This document shows positions 23,909 through 32,331 of a stretch of 64,000 nt of DNA, in pieces. Source of the stretch: Desulfobacteraceae bacterium (GTDB taxonomy: Bacteria > Desulfobacterota > Desulfobacteria > Desulfobacterales > UBA5852); the NCBI GenBank assembly GCA_014237395.1, contig JABZFP010000031.1:1-64000 (forward strand), in the 5' to 3' direction. The first letter of the stretch is position 1; the number at the start of each line of letters is the position of its first letter. The position numbers were made by a program, and so were the translations under genes. Below the pieces are notes generated by a model. The model did not search any database and had not been told where the DNA came from. It worked only from the letters and a program-made list of their open reading frames with translations.

Positions 23909-24514
23909 ATGAACGGAAAGAAAACAGTCCGTGATGAGGATTTCGAACTGGTCCAGGCCATCAACAACGGCCGGACCGACCTGTTTCAGCAGCTGGTGGA
24001 AAAATACCAGCAGAAGATTTACAATTTCGGCATGCGCATGTGCGGCGAATCCCGGGACGCCGAAGATCTTGTTCAGGAGACCTTTCTCACCATTTTCCGC
24101 TATTTGAAGGGATTCCGCTATGAGACCCGCTTTAAAAACTGGATGTACCGGGTGGCCACGACGACCTGCCTCAAGGCCAAGCGCAAGCCCAAGCATGCCC
24201 CCGAACGGGAACTCTCGTTAGAAGAATTCATGCCCGGTGAGGGTGAAGACCTCCCCGACCAGGCGCCGGATTGGGCCCAACGTCCGCTGGATCAGTTGTT
24301 GAACGAGGAACTGGCCGCGCACATCAAGAACGCCATCATCGACCTGCCCAAAAAATATCGCATGGTGATGGTTCTGAGAGACCAGGAAGGGTTTTCAACG
24401 GAAGAAACCGCACAAATGCTCGATATCTCCGTTTCCAATGCGAAAGTCCGCCTGCACCGGGCCCGCCTTTTTGTGCGGGAAAAATTAAAAGGATATTTTG
24501 ATCATGACGCATAA
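23909..24514 (+). CDS. ECF-type RNA polymerase sigma factor
   Basis: About 201 residues; ATG 23909 follows GGGAG, though ATG 23891 in the same frame is also possible. Region 2 is seen in FQQLVEKYQQKIYNFGMRM and SRDAEDLVQETFLTIFR; region 4 in LPKKYRMVMVLRDQEGFSTEE then VSNAKVRLHRAR. It overlaps by 11 bp with a zinc-finger anti-sigma gene. The preceding redox genes on the same strand may share its message, so the signal may be a membrane redox or envelope condition. Confidence 0.92.
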   Translation: MNGKKTVRDEDFELVQAINNGRTDLFQQLVEKYQQKIYNFGMRMCGESRDAEDLVQETFLTIFRYLKGFRYETRFKNWMYRVATTTCLKAKRKPKHAPERELSLEEFMPGEGEDLPDQAPDWAQRPLDQLLNEELAAHIKNAIIDLPKKYRMVMVLRDQEGFSTEETAQMLDISVSNAKVRLHRARLFVREKLKGYFDHDA

Positions 24515-24758
24515 AGGCCACGACCATCGCAAGTGCATGGCGCTCTTCGAGAAAATGTCGGAGTATATCGACCGCGAACTGGATGAGGAAGCGCGGGCCC
24601 TCGTGGACGCGCATATCCGGGCCTGCTGCCATTGCCAGGCCTGTTACGAAACCCTGCAGCGAACCGTCGACCTGTGCCGATCGTCGGCGGCGGACTACCC
24701 GTTGCCGGATTCGCTGAGCGAGAAGCTGCGCGCCATGATCGAAGCGGCCGGCCGCTGA
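24504..24758 (+). CDS. Anti-sigma factor with zinc-binding HC2 domain
   Basis: 84 residues from ATG 24504, overlapping the sigma gene. HIRACCHCQAC contains the H-x3-C-x2-C motif of ZAS-type anti-sigma factors; an earlier His/Cys pair (HRKC) may complete the zinc site. There is no membrane helix, so it is a cytoplasmic, possibly redox- or zinc-responsive, inhibitor of the upstream sigma factor. Confidence 0.85.
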   Translation: MTHKGHDHRKCMALFEKMSEYIDRELDEEARALVDAHIRACCHCQACYETLQRTVDLCRSSAADYPLPDSLSEKLRAMIEAAGR

Positions 24759-24820
24759 CCCTTCCTTCCAACCGATTGACTTGCCCGGGTTCCCGCACCT
24801 TTCAGGCCGAACAAGCAACC

Positions 24821-25009
24821 CTATTCTTCTGTATCCATTCCCTTTTTGATATCGGTCGTTTCCGCATGATTTTCTGCGCAGCAGGTCGGGCAGGCCGCCC
24901 CGCAGGTGCCGCACCCTGTGTCATCCGCTTTCAAGGTGCGGTAGACATACCGTCCGGTCGCAGCCAGGGCGCCGGCAATGATCAAGGAAACGACGATGGT
25001 ATCCCACAT
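24821..25009 (-). CDS. FeoB-associated Cys-rich membrane protein
   Basis: 62 residues: one N-terminal membrane helix (WDTIVVSLIIAGALAA), then a short linker and a cysteine cluster CGTCGAACPTCC. This matches the small proteins that accompany FeoB ferrous-iron transporters. No feoA or feoB gene lies in the window; the nearest gene on this strand, 229 bp away, is a DtxR-type repressor carrying a FeoA-like domain. The 25010-25238 gap shows no gene. Confidence 0.75.
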   Translation of the reverse strand: MWDTIVVSLIIAGALAATGRYVYRTLKADDTGCGTCGAACPTCCAENHAETTDIKKGMDTEE

Positions 25010-25238
25010 GGTTCATCGCTTTCTGGTTGATTGCGTTACAGAAACAGCCGGCATTGTTATGAGGCATCCTTTTTGGTGCAAGGGCTTTTACCGGGCCGGC
25101 CGCTCAATTTGGATTACCACAAGACACCGATAGAATGTGACCGATTGGGCCAAGATGCAAGAGGGGCGGGGGCGCTTTGCGGCATTTGTTGGTTCGGTGA
25201 AAGAAAAGGGGTGGGCCGCGTCTTCGATGGCGGCCGGA

Positions 25239-26003
25239 TCAGTTGCCGGAGCGCTCCACCAAAATTTTGGCGGCTTCTTCCGTGCTCAATGACAGGCGAT
25301 AACCGCGTACCTTGATGTCCAGGGCGCCGGTTTCCGTGTCGGTCTGGATGACTTCCACGATGCTGCCGGGCGTGACTTCCAGCTCGGCCAGTTTTTTGCT
25401 GATGCCGCCCTTTCCCTTTATCTTTAAAATTTTACCCCGTTGGTCCTGGCGCAGGTCATTCAGGGGGGCGGTTTCCAGCAGGTCGCCTTCGATATCTTTC
25501 TGGCGTTGTTTCAGATCTTCCAGGCAGCGGGCCAGGGAGTCCTGGCAGGTGATGAAATTGCCTTCCTGCCGGCAGTGGTTGTTGAACCCCTGAATCAAGG
25601 TTTCGCCACCCCGGGGGCAAATTTCGATAAACTCCACAAAGCGGATGAGTCGATCCAGGATGTTGCGGGATACCGCATGCTCCATTTTGCAGGCGGCTTC
25701 CGATGCCTCCGTTCGGTCCACACAAAGGACTTTGGTGAAAAAGTCCATCAGCGCTTCATGCCGCCGGACCACATCCTCGGCATGTTTATGGCCCTTGGGG
25801 GTCAGGGTGATGACGTCATAAGGGGCATAATTGATGAAGCCTTTTTCGGAAAGGGTGCGCAAGGCCCCGGTGACCGAGGAGTTATTGACATCCAGCCGTT
25901 TGGCGATGTCCTTGGCCCGGGCGGCCTGTTTGGCGGTGACGATGTGGTAAATCGCCTCCAGATAATCTTCCATGCTGGCGCTGAGTTCATCCACGGGGGT
26001 CAT
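25239..26003 (-). CDS. DtxR/MntR-family metal-dependent repressor with FeoA-like C-terminus
   Basis: 254 residues. Winged helix at residues ~8-65 (SMEDYLEAIYHIVTAKQAARAKD), dimerisation/metal domain with ACKMEHAVS, matching the Cys-x2-Glu-His metal ligands of DtxR, and a C-terminal FeoA/SH3-like domain from about 175 to 250. The ~40-residue insertion containing ICPRGGETLIQG and the cysteines FNNHC and ITCQDS is more typical of anaerobes. It represses iron or manganese uptake genes when metal is plentiful. The start at 26003 follows AGAGGTGAG. Confidence 0.9.
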   Translation of the reverse strand: MTPVDELSASMEDYLEAIYHIVTAKQAARAKDIAKRLDVNNSSVTGALRTLSEKGFINYAPYDVITLTPKGHKHAEDVVRRHEALMDFFTKVLCVDRTEASEAACKMEHAVSRNILDRLIRFVEFIEICPRGGETLIQGFNNHCRQEGNFITCQDSLARCLEDLKQRQKDIEGDLLETAPLNDLRQDQRGKILKIKGKGGISKKLAELEVTPGSIVEVIQTDTETGALDIKVRGYRLSLSTEEAAKILVERSGN

Positions 26004-26029
26004 CGGCTCACCTCTGTGAGGTTAAAAAA

Positions 26030-26044
26030 TTTAGGCGACCCAAA
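26030..26044. promoter_or_regulatory. Possible DtxR-type operator
   Basis: TTTAGG-CGA-CCCAAA is an imperfect palindrome 27 bp upstream of the DtxR-family start. It loosely resembles the TTAGG/CCTAA half-sites of this family. The rest of the divergent gap 26045-26407 holds no recognised gene or strong hairpin. Confidence 0.3.
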
Positions 26045-26407
26045 GTTTACCGGATCGGGTGTCATTGTGTCAATTCCTTTATGGCATGACGCGGCCGATA
26101 GGCGGAAGCCTATCCAGTCGGCGCGGTTTAAAAATGGCCCGGCGGCGCTTCCCGGCAGCGCCATGCCGCGGCCGGAGCGACTTGGCAGTTGACCCGCCGG
26201 ACGCCTGAACCCCATATTGGCGCATGGCTTTCGGCACATATCCCGAGGGCCCTTGGCAGCGGTGCGGTTTAGTGGTAATTTTAGGCCGTTGCGGTTGCCG
26301 CAGGGGTTAGGCGGTATGCCACCTTGCCCGCCATCCTTGCCGGTGGCGGGTCGGCCAGGCCGATGCAGCGGCAACCGGCCATTCACAACCGATTGAAGGA
26401 GGGTATC

Positions 26408-26980
26408 TTGCGCAAGATTCTGGTTATCATGGCGGTTATCATTCTGTTGGCAGGAGCGGGCGATGTCTGGGCGGTGAGCCCCCGCGTGCAGCTGGACACC
26501 AGCATGGGGGTCATTGTCCTGGAACTGTCTCCCCATCGGGCCCCCAAGACGGTGGAAAACTTCCTGCAATACGTCAATGACGGGTTTTACGACGACACCA
26601 TTTTCCACCGCGTGATCAAGAATTTCATGATCCAGGGGGGTGGTTTGACGGCCGACATGCAACGCAAAATCGCGCGGCCACCGATCGATAATGAGGCCGA
26701 TAACGGCCTCAAGAACCGGGTGGGAAGCATTGCCATGGCGCGCACCGGTGATCCGCATTCGGCCACGGCCCAGTTTTTTATCAATACCAAAGACAATTCC
26801 AATCTGGACCACCAGCAGAAGTCGGCCCAGGGCTGGGGCTATTGCGTCTTCGGCCGGGTGGTCAAAGGGATGGAGGTGGTGTCGGCCATCGAAGCGGCAA
26901 AAACCGGGAGCAAAGGCGGTTATCGTGACGTGCCGGTGAAACCGGTGCTGATTCGCAAGGCGACCGTCATCATGCCCTGA
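26408..26980 (+). CDS. Exported cyclophilin-type peptidyl-prolyl isomerase
   Basis: 190 residues with a TTG start at 26408, chosen because AAGGAGG lies 4 bases upstream and a signal peptide follows (ILVIMAVIILLAGAGDVWA). The cyclophilin core has FHRVIKNFMIQGG and SATAQFFIN. It catalyses proline cis-trans isomerisation, here in the periplasm. It compares with E. coli PpiA in size and export. It is monocistronic by position. Confidence 0.92.
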   Translation: MRKILVIMAVIILLAGAGDVWAVSPRVQLDTSMGVIVLELSPHRAPKTVENFLQYVNDGFYDDTIFHRVIKNFMIQGGGLTADMQRKIARPPIDNEADNGLKNRVGSIAMARTGDPHSATAQFFINTKDNSNLDHQQKSAQGWGYCVFGRVVKGMEVVSAIEAAKTGSKGGYRDVPVKPVLIRKATVIMP

Positions 26981-27197
26981 TCAGGACCGTTGGCTTGCCG
27001 GCGCCGGCGTCAATCATTGCTGGACTTATGATGGCCCGACTTGTAGGGTTGGCCAACCGGCGCCGCCCCGACGCCGCCCATTCGACCGGCACGCGGCATG
27101 GTCCCCGGATCACCGCAGCGCCGGATGACCGGACCCATACACGGCAGAATTTAGACCCGGGTAGCGCCGTTCCCTGGTGTGAAACTGTCACAACAGG

Positions 27198-28112
27198 ATG
27201 TTCTGGAAACCTTGCATGATGATGAAGCAGAAAAAATCGGTAAAAGTAGGCCGCAATGATGCCTGCCCCTGCGGCAGCGGCAAAAAATACAAGAACTGCT
27301 GTATGGGGCGCTCCGCACCACCGCCCGAATCTCTCAAGAAAATCTACCAAAAGCGCTACAATATCCGTTTGAAGTCCGCGGCCGATGTCGAAAAAATCCG
27401 CCGGGCCGGTGAGCTGGTGATGGCGACGTTCAAGGAAGTCGAAGCGGCACTTGCGCCCGGCCTCGTTACCGATGACATCAACCGCATCGTCCACGATTTC
27501 ACCCTTGACCACGGTGCCACCCCCGCCCCGCTCAATTATCGCGGCTTTCCCAAAAGTGTTTGTGTCTCCATCAACGAGGTGATTTGCCACGGTATCCCGG
27601 GACCCCGTGCGCTCGCAGATGGTGATATCGTCAATATCGATATCACCTCCATTCTGGATGGCTATTATGCGGATGCCAACCAGACTTATTTTATCGGCAC
27701 GCCCAGTGACGATGCCCGAAAAATCGTGCGGGTGGCGCGAATTTGCCTGAAAGAGGGGCTGGCTATGATCCGTCCCGGTAACTGCATCGGGGATATCGGC
27801 TGGGCCATTCAGCAGTTTGCCGAAAGCCAGGGCTGTTCCGTCGTCCGCGAATTCGTCGGGCACGGTGTGGGCTTCGATTTCCACGAGGCGCCCCAGGTGC
27901 CCCATTTCGGGCGCAAAAATACCGGCGTCCCCCTGGCGCCGGGGATGGTGTTTACGGTGGAGCCCATGATCAATCTGGGGCAGCATCGGCTGCGTATTCT
28001 GGACGACAAATGGACGGCGGTCACCGCCGACGGGTCGCTTTCGGCCCAGTTCGAGCAGACCGTTCTCGTGACCGAAGACGGATACGATAGCTTGACGCCG
28101 TTTGATTTGTAG
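27198..28112 (+). CDS. map: Methionine aminopeptidase with SEC-C zinc motif
   Basis: 304 residues (start uncertain: ATG 27198 or the ATG triplet at 27216-27224). An N-terminal SEC-C motif, CPCGSGKKYKNCC, precedes the peptidase. Metal ligands are visible in DGDIVNIDI, YYADANQT, GHGVG, TVEPMI and FEQTVLV. It removes the initiator methionine of nascent proteins in the cytoplasm. The zinc motif matches the ribosome-binding extension known in some bacterial MetAPs. The following gene starts 46 bp downstream on the same strand. Confidence 0.94.
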   Translation: MFWKPCMMMKQKKSVKVGRNDACPCGSGKKYKNCCMGRSAPPPESLKKIYQKRYNIRLKSAADVEKIRRAGELVMATFKEVEAALAPGLVTDDINRIVHDFTLDHGATPAPLNYRGFPKSVCVSINEVICHGIPGPRALADGDIVNIDITSILDGYYADANQTYFIGTPSDDARKIVRVARICLKEGLAMIRPGNCIGDIGWAIQQFAESQGCSVVREFVGHGVGFDFHEAPQVPHFGRKNTGVPLAPGMVFTVEPMINLGQHRLRILDDKWTAVTADGSLSAQFEQTVLVTEDGYDSLTPFDL

Positions 28113-28158
28113 GGCTGTATCGGGTTTGGCGATGTCGTTTTTCGGAGAATCGCATGTT

Positions 28159-29067
28159 ATGGTCGACAACCCAAGCTTATATCGCGATGTGCTGGACACG
28201 ATTTACGACGGGGTTTATTTCCTGGACCGACAGCGCAAGATTTTTTTCTGGAACAAGGGCGCGGAGCGCATAACGGGCTATCGGGCTGCCGATGTGATGG
28301 GGCGTTCCTGCGCGGACGACATCCTCTGCCATGTAGACAAACAGGGGCGTCATTTGTGCCGGGAGGGCTGCCCGGCGGCGGACGTGCTGAATGACGGTCA
28401 GCGCAGGGAAGCCGAAGTTTATTTACTGCACAAAAACGGCTACCGCAAACCGGTGCGGATTCGTGTGGCGCCTATCGAAGACGCGTCCGGCCGCCTTGTG
28501 GGGGTCATGGAGATTTTTTCGGATGACACCTCGCCGGAAAGCCTGCGCCGTCGGGTGGCCCTTCTGGAGAAGCTCTCTGCTCTCGATCCTTTGACACAAC
28601 TTCCCAACCGCCGCAGCATGGAGGCGACGATTGCATCCCGCCTGGCAGAGACCCAACGCTACGAGGTGACCTTTGGCGTATTGTTTATCGATATCGATCA
28701 CTTCAAATCGGTTAACGACACGCATGGCCATGAGACCGGCGATCACGTCCTGCGAATCGTGGCGAAGACGCTGGCGCGCAGCCTGCGGCCGTTCGACCTG
28801 TCCGGCCGCTGGGGAGGCGAGGAATTTCTGGCGGTGATCCTCAATGTGGACGCCGCGCACCTTGGCGTCGTGGCGGAGAGGGTGCGGGCACTGATCGCCG
28901 AGACGCGCATCCCGCTCGACGAGGATTATCTGCGTGTGTCCGTATCGATTGGCGCCACCCTGGCCCGTCCTGACGATTCACCGGAAGCGCTGCTCAATCG
29001 GGCGGACCGGTTAATGTACCAGTGTAAAATGGAAGGGCGCAATCGGGTCTGTCTGGATAACGCATGA
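28159..29067 (+). CDS. PAS-GGDEF diguanylate cyclase
   Basis: 302 residues from ATG 28159 (GGAG 11 bases upstream; a TTG at 28102 inside the previous gene is less likely). Residues ~5-125 are a PAS domain with a cysteine set (CADDILCHV, LCREGCPA) that could bind a cofactor or metal. The cyclase has RWGGEEF, so the active site is intact. An RxxD inhibitory site (RPFD) stands five residues before GGEEF. It makes cyclic di-GMP. The HD-GYP protein at 60555 would degrade it. Confidence 0.9.
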   Translation: MVDNPSLYRDVLDTIYDGVYFLDRQRKIFFWNKGAERITGYRAADVMGRSCADDILCHVDKQGRHLCREGCPAADVLNDGQRREAEVYLLHKNGYRKPVRIRVAPIEDASGRLVGVMEIFSDDTSPESLRRRVALLEKLSALDPLTQLPNRRSMEATIASRLAETQRYEVTFGVLFIDIDHFKSVNDTHGHETGDHVLRIVAKTLARSLRPFDLSGRWGGEEFLAVILNVDAAHLGVVAERVRALIAETRIPLDEDYLRVSVSIGATLARPDDSPEALLNRADRLMYQCKMEGRNRVCLDNA

Positions 29068-29139
29068 AACGCGTTTCCGTTGACGGCTGTCCGGCCGAAA
29101 AGATAGCGCGCCTGACCGCTTTCCACTGAAAGGAGGCCT

Positions 29140-29610
29140 ATGATTCAGGTGGATATCCCGGGATACCGGGTATTGCAGCTGACGCATCTCGTGATGGATT
29201 ACAACGGCACCCTGGCGGTGGACGGTGAGCTGGAGGCCGGTGTGCGCGAGGCATTATCGGCATTGTCCGCCCACCTCACGATCCATGTCGTCACGGCGGA
29301 CACGTTTGGCCTGGCGGCCGAGCAGCTGAAGGGTGTGCCGTTAAAACTGTCCATTCTGCCGCCGGGCCACCAGGATGTCGCCAAGCGGGATTATGTGAAC
29401 CGTCTCGGTTGTGCCCAAACCGTTGCGGTGGGCAACGGTCGAAACGATCGGCTGATGCTCCAGGCAGCCGAGCTGGGGATTGCCGTCGTTCTGCGGGAAG
29501 GGGCGGCCGCCGTGACGCTGGCCGCCGCCGATATCGTCTGTATGGGTATCGTGCCGGCACTGGAACTCCTGTCGCATCCCTTGCGGCTTACCGCCACGCT
29601 GCGATCGTGA
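29140..29610 (+). CDS. HAD-superfamily hydrolase, soluble P-type-ATPase-like
   Basis: 156 residues. DYNGTLAVDG is the HAD motif I, VTADTFG motif II and GNGRNDRLML motif IV. The arrangement matches a small soluble family related to the phosphorylation domain of P-type ATPases and without a cap domain. Substrate unknown. AAAGGAGG precedes ATG 29140. The next gene begins 19 bp downstream. Confidence 0.82.
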   Translation: MIQVDIPGYRVLQLTHLVMDYNGTLAVDGELEAGVREALSALSAHLTIHVVTADTFGLAAEQLKGVPLKLSILPPGHQDVAKRDYVNRLGCAQTVAVGNGRNDRLMLQAAELGIAVVLREGAAAVTLAAADIVCMGIVPALELLSHPLRLTATLRS

Positions 29611-29629
29611 ACGGGATGGTGATGCCGCT

Positions 29630-30520
29630 ATGATGGGAACGGTTCTGGTTATCGCGGTGGTCCTGGCGGGTGGCGGCATCGGTCTCTACCGCTGGCTTCA
29701 GTTCCAGAGCGACCGCCTGCCGGCCAATGCCCCCGCCCGCATGGTTCGCGCCAATGACGTAGACCACCCTACCGTGGTCTGTATCGGCGACAGCATCACC
29801 CATGGGCGCACCAGCAGTGACTATGTGGCCCTGCTCCAGGAACGTTTTCAGCCGAAAGGCTATCGATTCGTCAATGCGGGGCTCAACGGCGATCTGGCTT
29901 ACAATGTCCTGCAGCGCCTGGAGGCCGTGATTGCCTGCCGGCCGTCCTGGATAACGCTTATGGTGGGAACCAATGACGTCTATGCCGCCCTGAGCACCGC
30001 CAACGCGCATGAAACCATGGAACAGATGAACCTGCCGGAGCGGCCGACCCGGGAAGCGTTCCGCCGTTATCTGACCGAGATCTGCCTGCAGCTCCGCAAT
30101 GCGACAGCGGCCCCCCTGGCGCTTTTGTCGCTGCCCCCTCTCGGAGAAGACCCGGCGCACCGTGCGTTTCAAATGACGACCGATTACAGCCGGATCATCG
30201 AGTCCGTGGCACACGAAACCGGCAACACCTATCTGCCGCTGCATGAGCGCCTGCAGGCCTATCTTGTAAATCAGCCCGGCCGGCCGGGCCCTTCGTTTGA
30301 CGACTACCGCGACGGCCTGGGGTTATCCGTCAAGTTGCGCCGGTTTCTCCTGAAGCAATCGTTCGACACCATCGCCCGACGAAACGGCTTTCACCTGTTG
30401 ACGGATTTTTTTCACCTGAACGAGACCGGGGCCGCGATGGTGGCCGATATGGTGGAGGCGTTCATTCTGGCCGGGGCGGCCCATGATTCGATCTGCACGC
30501 CGAAACGGCGCTGTTTCTGA
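29630..30520 (+). CDS. Membrane-anchored SGNH/GDSL hydrolase
   Basis: 296 residues with one N-terminal hydrophobic segment (VLVIAVVLAGGGIGLY), either an anchor or an uncleaved signal. Block I GDSITHG, block II NAGLNGD, block III GTND and block V DFFHLN give the Ser, Gly, Asn and Asp-His set of SGNH esterases. It probably hydrolyses an ester on the periplasmic side. An ester-lipid substrate is possible because lipid-type genes follow, but a repeat separates them. Confidence 0.85.
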   Translation: MMGTVLVIAVVLAGGGIGLYRWLQFQSDRLPANAPARMVRANDVDHPTVVCIGDSITHGRTSSDYVALLQERFQPKGYRFVNAGLNGDLAYNVLQRLEAVIACRPSWITLMVGTNDVYAALSTANAHETMEQMNLPERPTREAFRRYLTEICLQLRNATAAPLALLSLPPLGEDPAHRAFQMTTDYSRIIESVAHETGNTYLPLHERLQAYLVNQPGRPGPSFDDYRDGLGLSVKLRRFLLKQSFDTIARRNGFHLLTDFFHLNETGAAMVADMVEAFILAGAAHDSICTPKRRCF

Positions 30521-30540
30521 TACCTGCAGCATGGCGTTGA

Positions 30541-30609
30541 TTCGTGGGCGGCGCCCCTGATACTGTCCAATGCACATCTCGAACGCGTGAAATATTCGAG
30601 TTAACGCGA
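30541..30609 (+). repeat. Half copy of the palindromic element at 39709
   Basis: GGCGCCCCTGAT, CCAATG, ACATCTCGAACGCGTG and AAATATTCG occur in the same order and spacing as in 39785-39834. Only the right half of the longer palindrome is present. It lies just upstream of the methyltransferase operon. Confidence 0.65.
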
Positions 30610-30641
30610 CCGAATGACCGGCCGTGCCGAAAGGACTCCCA

Positions 30642-31316
30642 ATGGACGAGCGTTCCGCTGTCACCCGCGGCCGTACGCTGGATCACGCGGCCAAAGTCTA
30701 TGATTTTTGCGAACCCATCCTGCTGCTGGGCAAACAGGGGGCTTACAATCGCGAGATTGTCGCCCTGCTGGAGCTGGAACCCAGTCAGCGGGTCCTGGAC
30801 CTGGGATGCGGCACCGGTGAGCTGACCCGGATGATAGCCGACAACCTGGATGCGGCAAGGGGCGGGCAGGCGGTGGGGGTCGACGCCGCCGCCAAAATGA
30901 TTCAGGTGGCGCGCAAGAAGCGCGGCAATGACGCCTGCCGCTTCGACGTGGTGGCGGCGGAAAGCCTGCCTTACGAAGATGGCGCTTTCGATGCCGTCGT
31001 TTCCAGCCTGTTTTTCCACCATGTGGACCTGGAACTGAAGCAGCGCACCCTGACTGAGTCTTTCCGCGTCCTGCCGCCCGGCGGCAAGCTGGTCATTGCG
31101 GATATGCATCTTCCCACCACGTGGATGGGCTGGCTCGTTTCCTGGACCTCGCGCTGGTTCTTCATGCAGCCTCAGATCGCCGAAAACATCCGCGGGATGC
31201 TGCCCGGCCTAATGACCGAAGCCGGGTTCAGCCCGCCGTTGATCCGGGCCTATTATTTCGGTTATATTGCCATCTTCACCTGCCAGAAGCCGGGAGGCGG
31301 CCATGGGACTGCTTGA
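30642..31316 (+). CDS. SAM-dependent methyltransferase (UbiE/MenG-like)
   Basis: 224 residues from ATG 30642 (AAAGGA upstream; a GTG at 30624 is weaker). VLDLGCGTGELT is the SAM-binding motif I; SLPYEDGAFDAVVSSLFFHH and LPPGGKLVIAD follow as in type-11 methyltransferases. The C-terminal WLVSWTSRWFF is hydrophobic and may touch the membrane. Its last 14 bp overlap a polyprenyl-synthase-like gene, suggesting a prenylated substrate, such as a quinone or lipid head group. Confidence 0.82.
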   Translation: MDERSAVTRGRTLDHAAKVYDFCEPILLLGKQGAYNREIVALLELEPSQRVLDLGCGTGELTRMIADNLDAARGGQAVGVDAAAKMIQVARKKRGNDACRFDVVAAESLPYEDGAFDAVVSSLFFHHVDLELKQRTLTESFRVLPPGGKLVIADMHLPTTWMGWLVSWTSRWFFMQPQIAENIRGMLPGLMTEAGFSPPLIRAYYFGYIAIFTCQKPGGGHGTA

Positions 31317-32331
31317 GGCCATCGGTCAGTCCACCGACGATCCCGCCCGGGAGACGTTTCGGACCCTGGCGGCTGAACTCGAATCCGGCTTGACGCTCTA
31401 TTGGAAGACGGCCGGGAAGATCCTCGATAATAGCGGCATTGTCCTGCATCCGCCGCCGCCGGACTATTTATCCATGGAGAAGAATATCTTTTCCACCCTG
31501 TTTTTGTACGCCTACTATGCCGCCGGCATCGACCCGGACCGGCGGGTGGTCTACGTGGCCGTCAACCAGTGCCTGCGGGGCATGGTCACCGGTTGTGACA
31601 ACATCCTGGACGATGAATACAAGCAGACCCTGGCGACCGATCTCCCCTCCCGGGCCGTGCGCTTCCGGTCCGTCGTGGATATCATGGTGTCGGACCGGGT
31701 GCTGTTCGCCCTCTTGTTGGAGATGGCCACCACCGCCTCGCTGACCGACAGCCTGATCCGGGAGGCCTCGGCGGCATCGCTGCGCGCGCTGACGCGCAGT
31801 GGCGCCCAGGAAGCGTCCGAAGAGGGCGGCGTGGGGGACATTCCCACGCCGGAGCGCGTCCTGCGCGACATCCATCATTACAAGACCGGTCTTCTTTTCC
31901 AGTGCCCCTGGGCGGTTCCCGGTGTCATCGAGACCGGCCTGGGACAACCTGCGAATAAATTCCAGGACCATCTTTACCGGATCGGCATGGGATGTCAGTT
32001 GCTGGATGACATTGTCGATCTGGAAGCGGACGTCCGGGAGCGGCGCTACAATTATGCCTGGTCGAAAATTTTCCACAGCGCGGAGGGGCATCTTCGCAGT
32101 GAAATGCAGGCCGCCTATCACCAACCGGCTACCGGGCAGCGGTTGTCCAATCTGCACGAGACCTTTCCCCGGATCATTGCCGCGGTGGCGGCGGAGGGGC
32201 AACACCAACTGGAAGAAGGGCTGCAAGGCCTGTTGCGGGAAGGCCACCGGCACCTGGCCGCCCCGCTGACGTCTTTCCTGATCCGACGTATCGGTGCGGA
32301 TCATTTCCTGCAAAGGGCAACGACGGCATGA
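31303..32331 (+). CDS. Polyprenyl-synthetase-like class I isoprenoid enzyme
   Basis: 342 residues starting at ATG 31303 after GGAGGCGGCC, inside the previous gene. CDNILDDEYK takes the place of the first aspartate-rich motif and LDDIVDLEAD is the second, so the prenyl chain-elongation or terpene-type site looks usable. The long N-terminus and unusual first motif make it a distant member. The product chain length cannot be predicted. It overlaps the ABC permease by 4 bases (ATGA). Confidence 0.72.
   Translation: MGLLEAIGQSTDDPARETFRTLAAELESGLTLYWKTAGKILDNSGIVLHPPPPDYLSMEKNIFSTLFLYAYYAAGIDPDRRVVYVAVNQCLRGMVTGCDNILDDEYKQTLATDLPSRAVRFRSVVDIMVSDRVLFALLLEMATTASLTDSLIREASAASLRALTRSGAQEASEEGGVGDIPTPERVLRDIHHYKTGLLFQCPWAVPGVIETGLGQPANKFQDHLYRIGMGCQLLDDIVDLEADVRERRYNYAWSKIFHSAEGHLRSEMQAAYHQPATGQRLSNLHETFPRIIAAVAAEGQHQLEEGLQGLLREGHRHLAAPLTSFLIRRIGADHFLQRATTA

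Noticed and set aside
26984..27197. GC-rich palindromic stretches before the methionine aminopeptidase gene
   Set aside because: The inverted repeats are short and overlap in several registers; no terminator T-run or operator symmetry could be defended.
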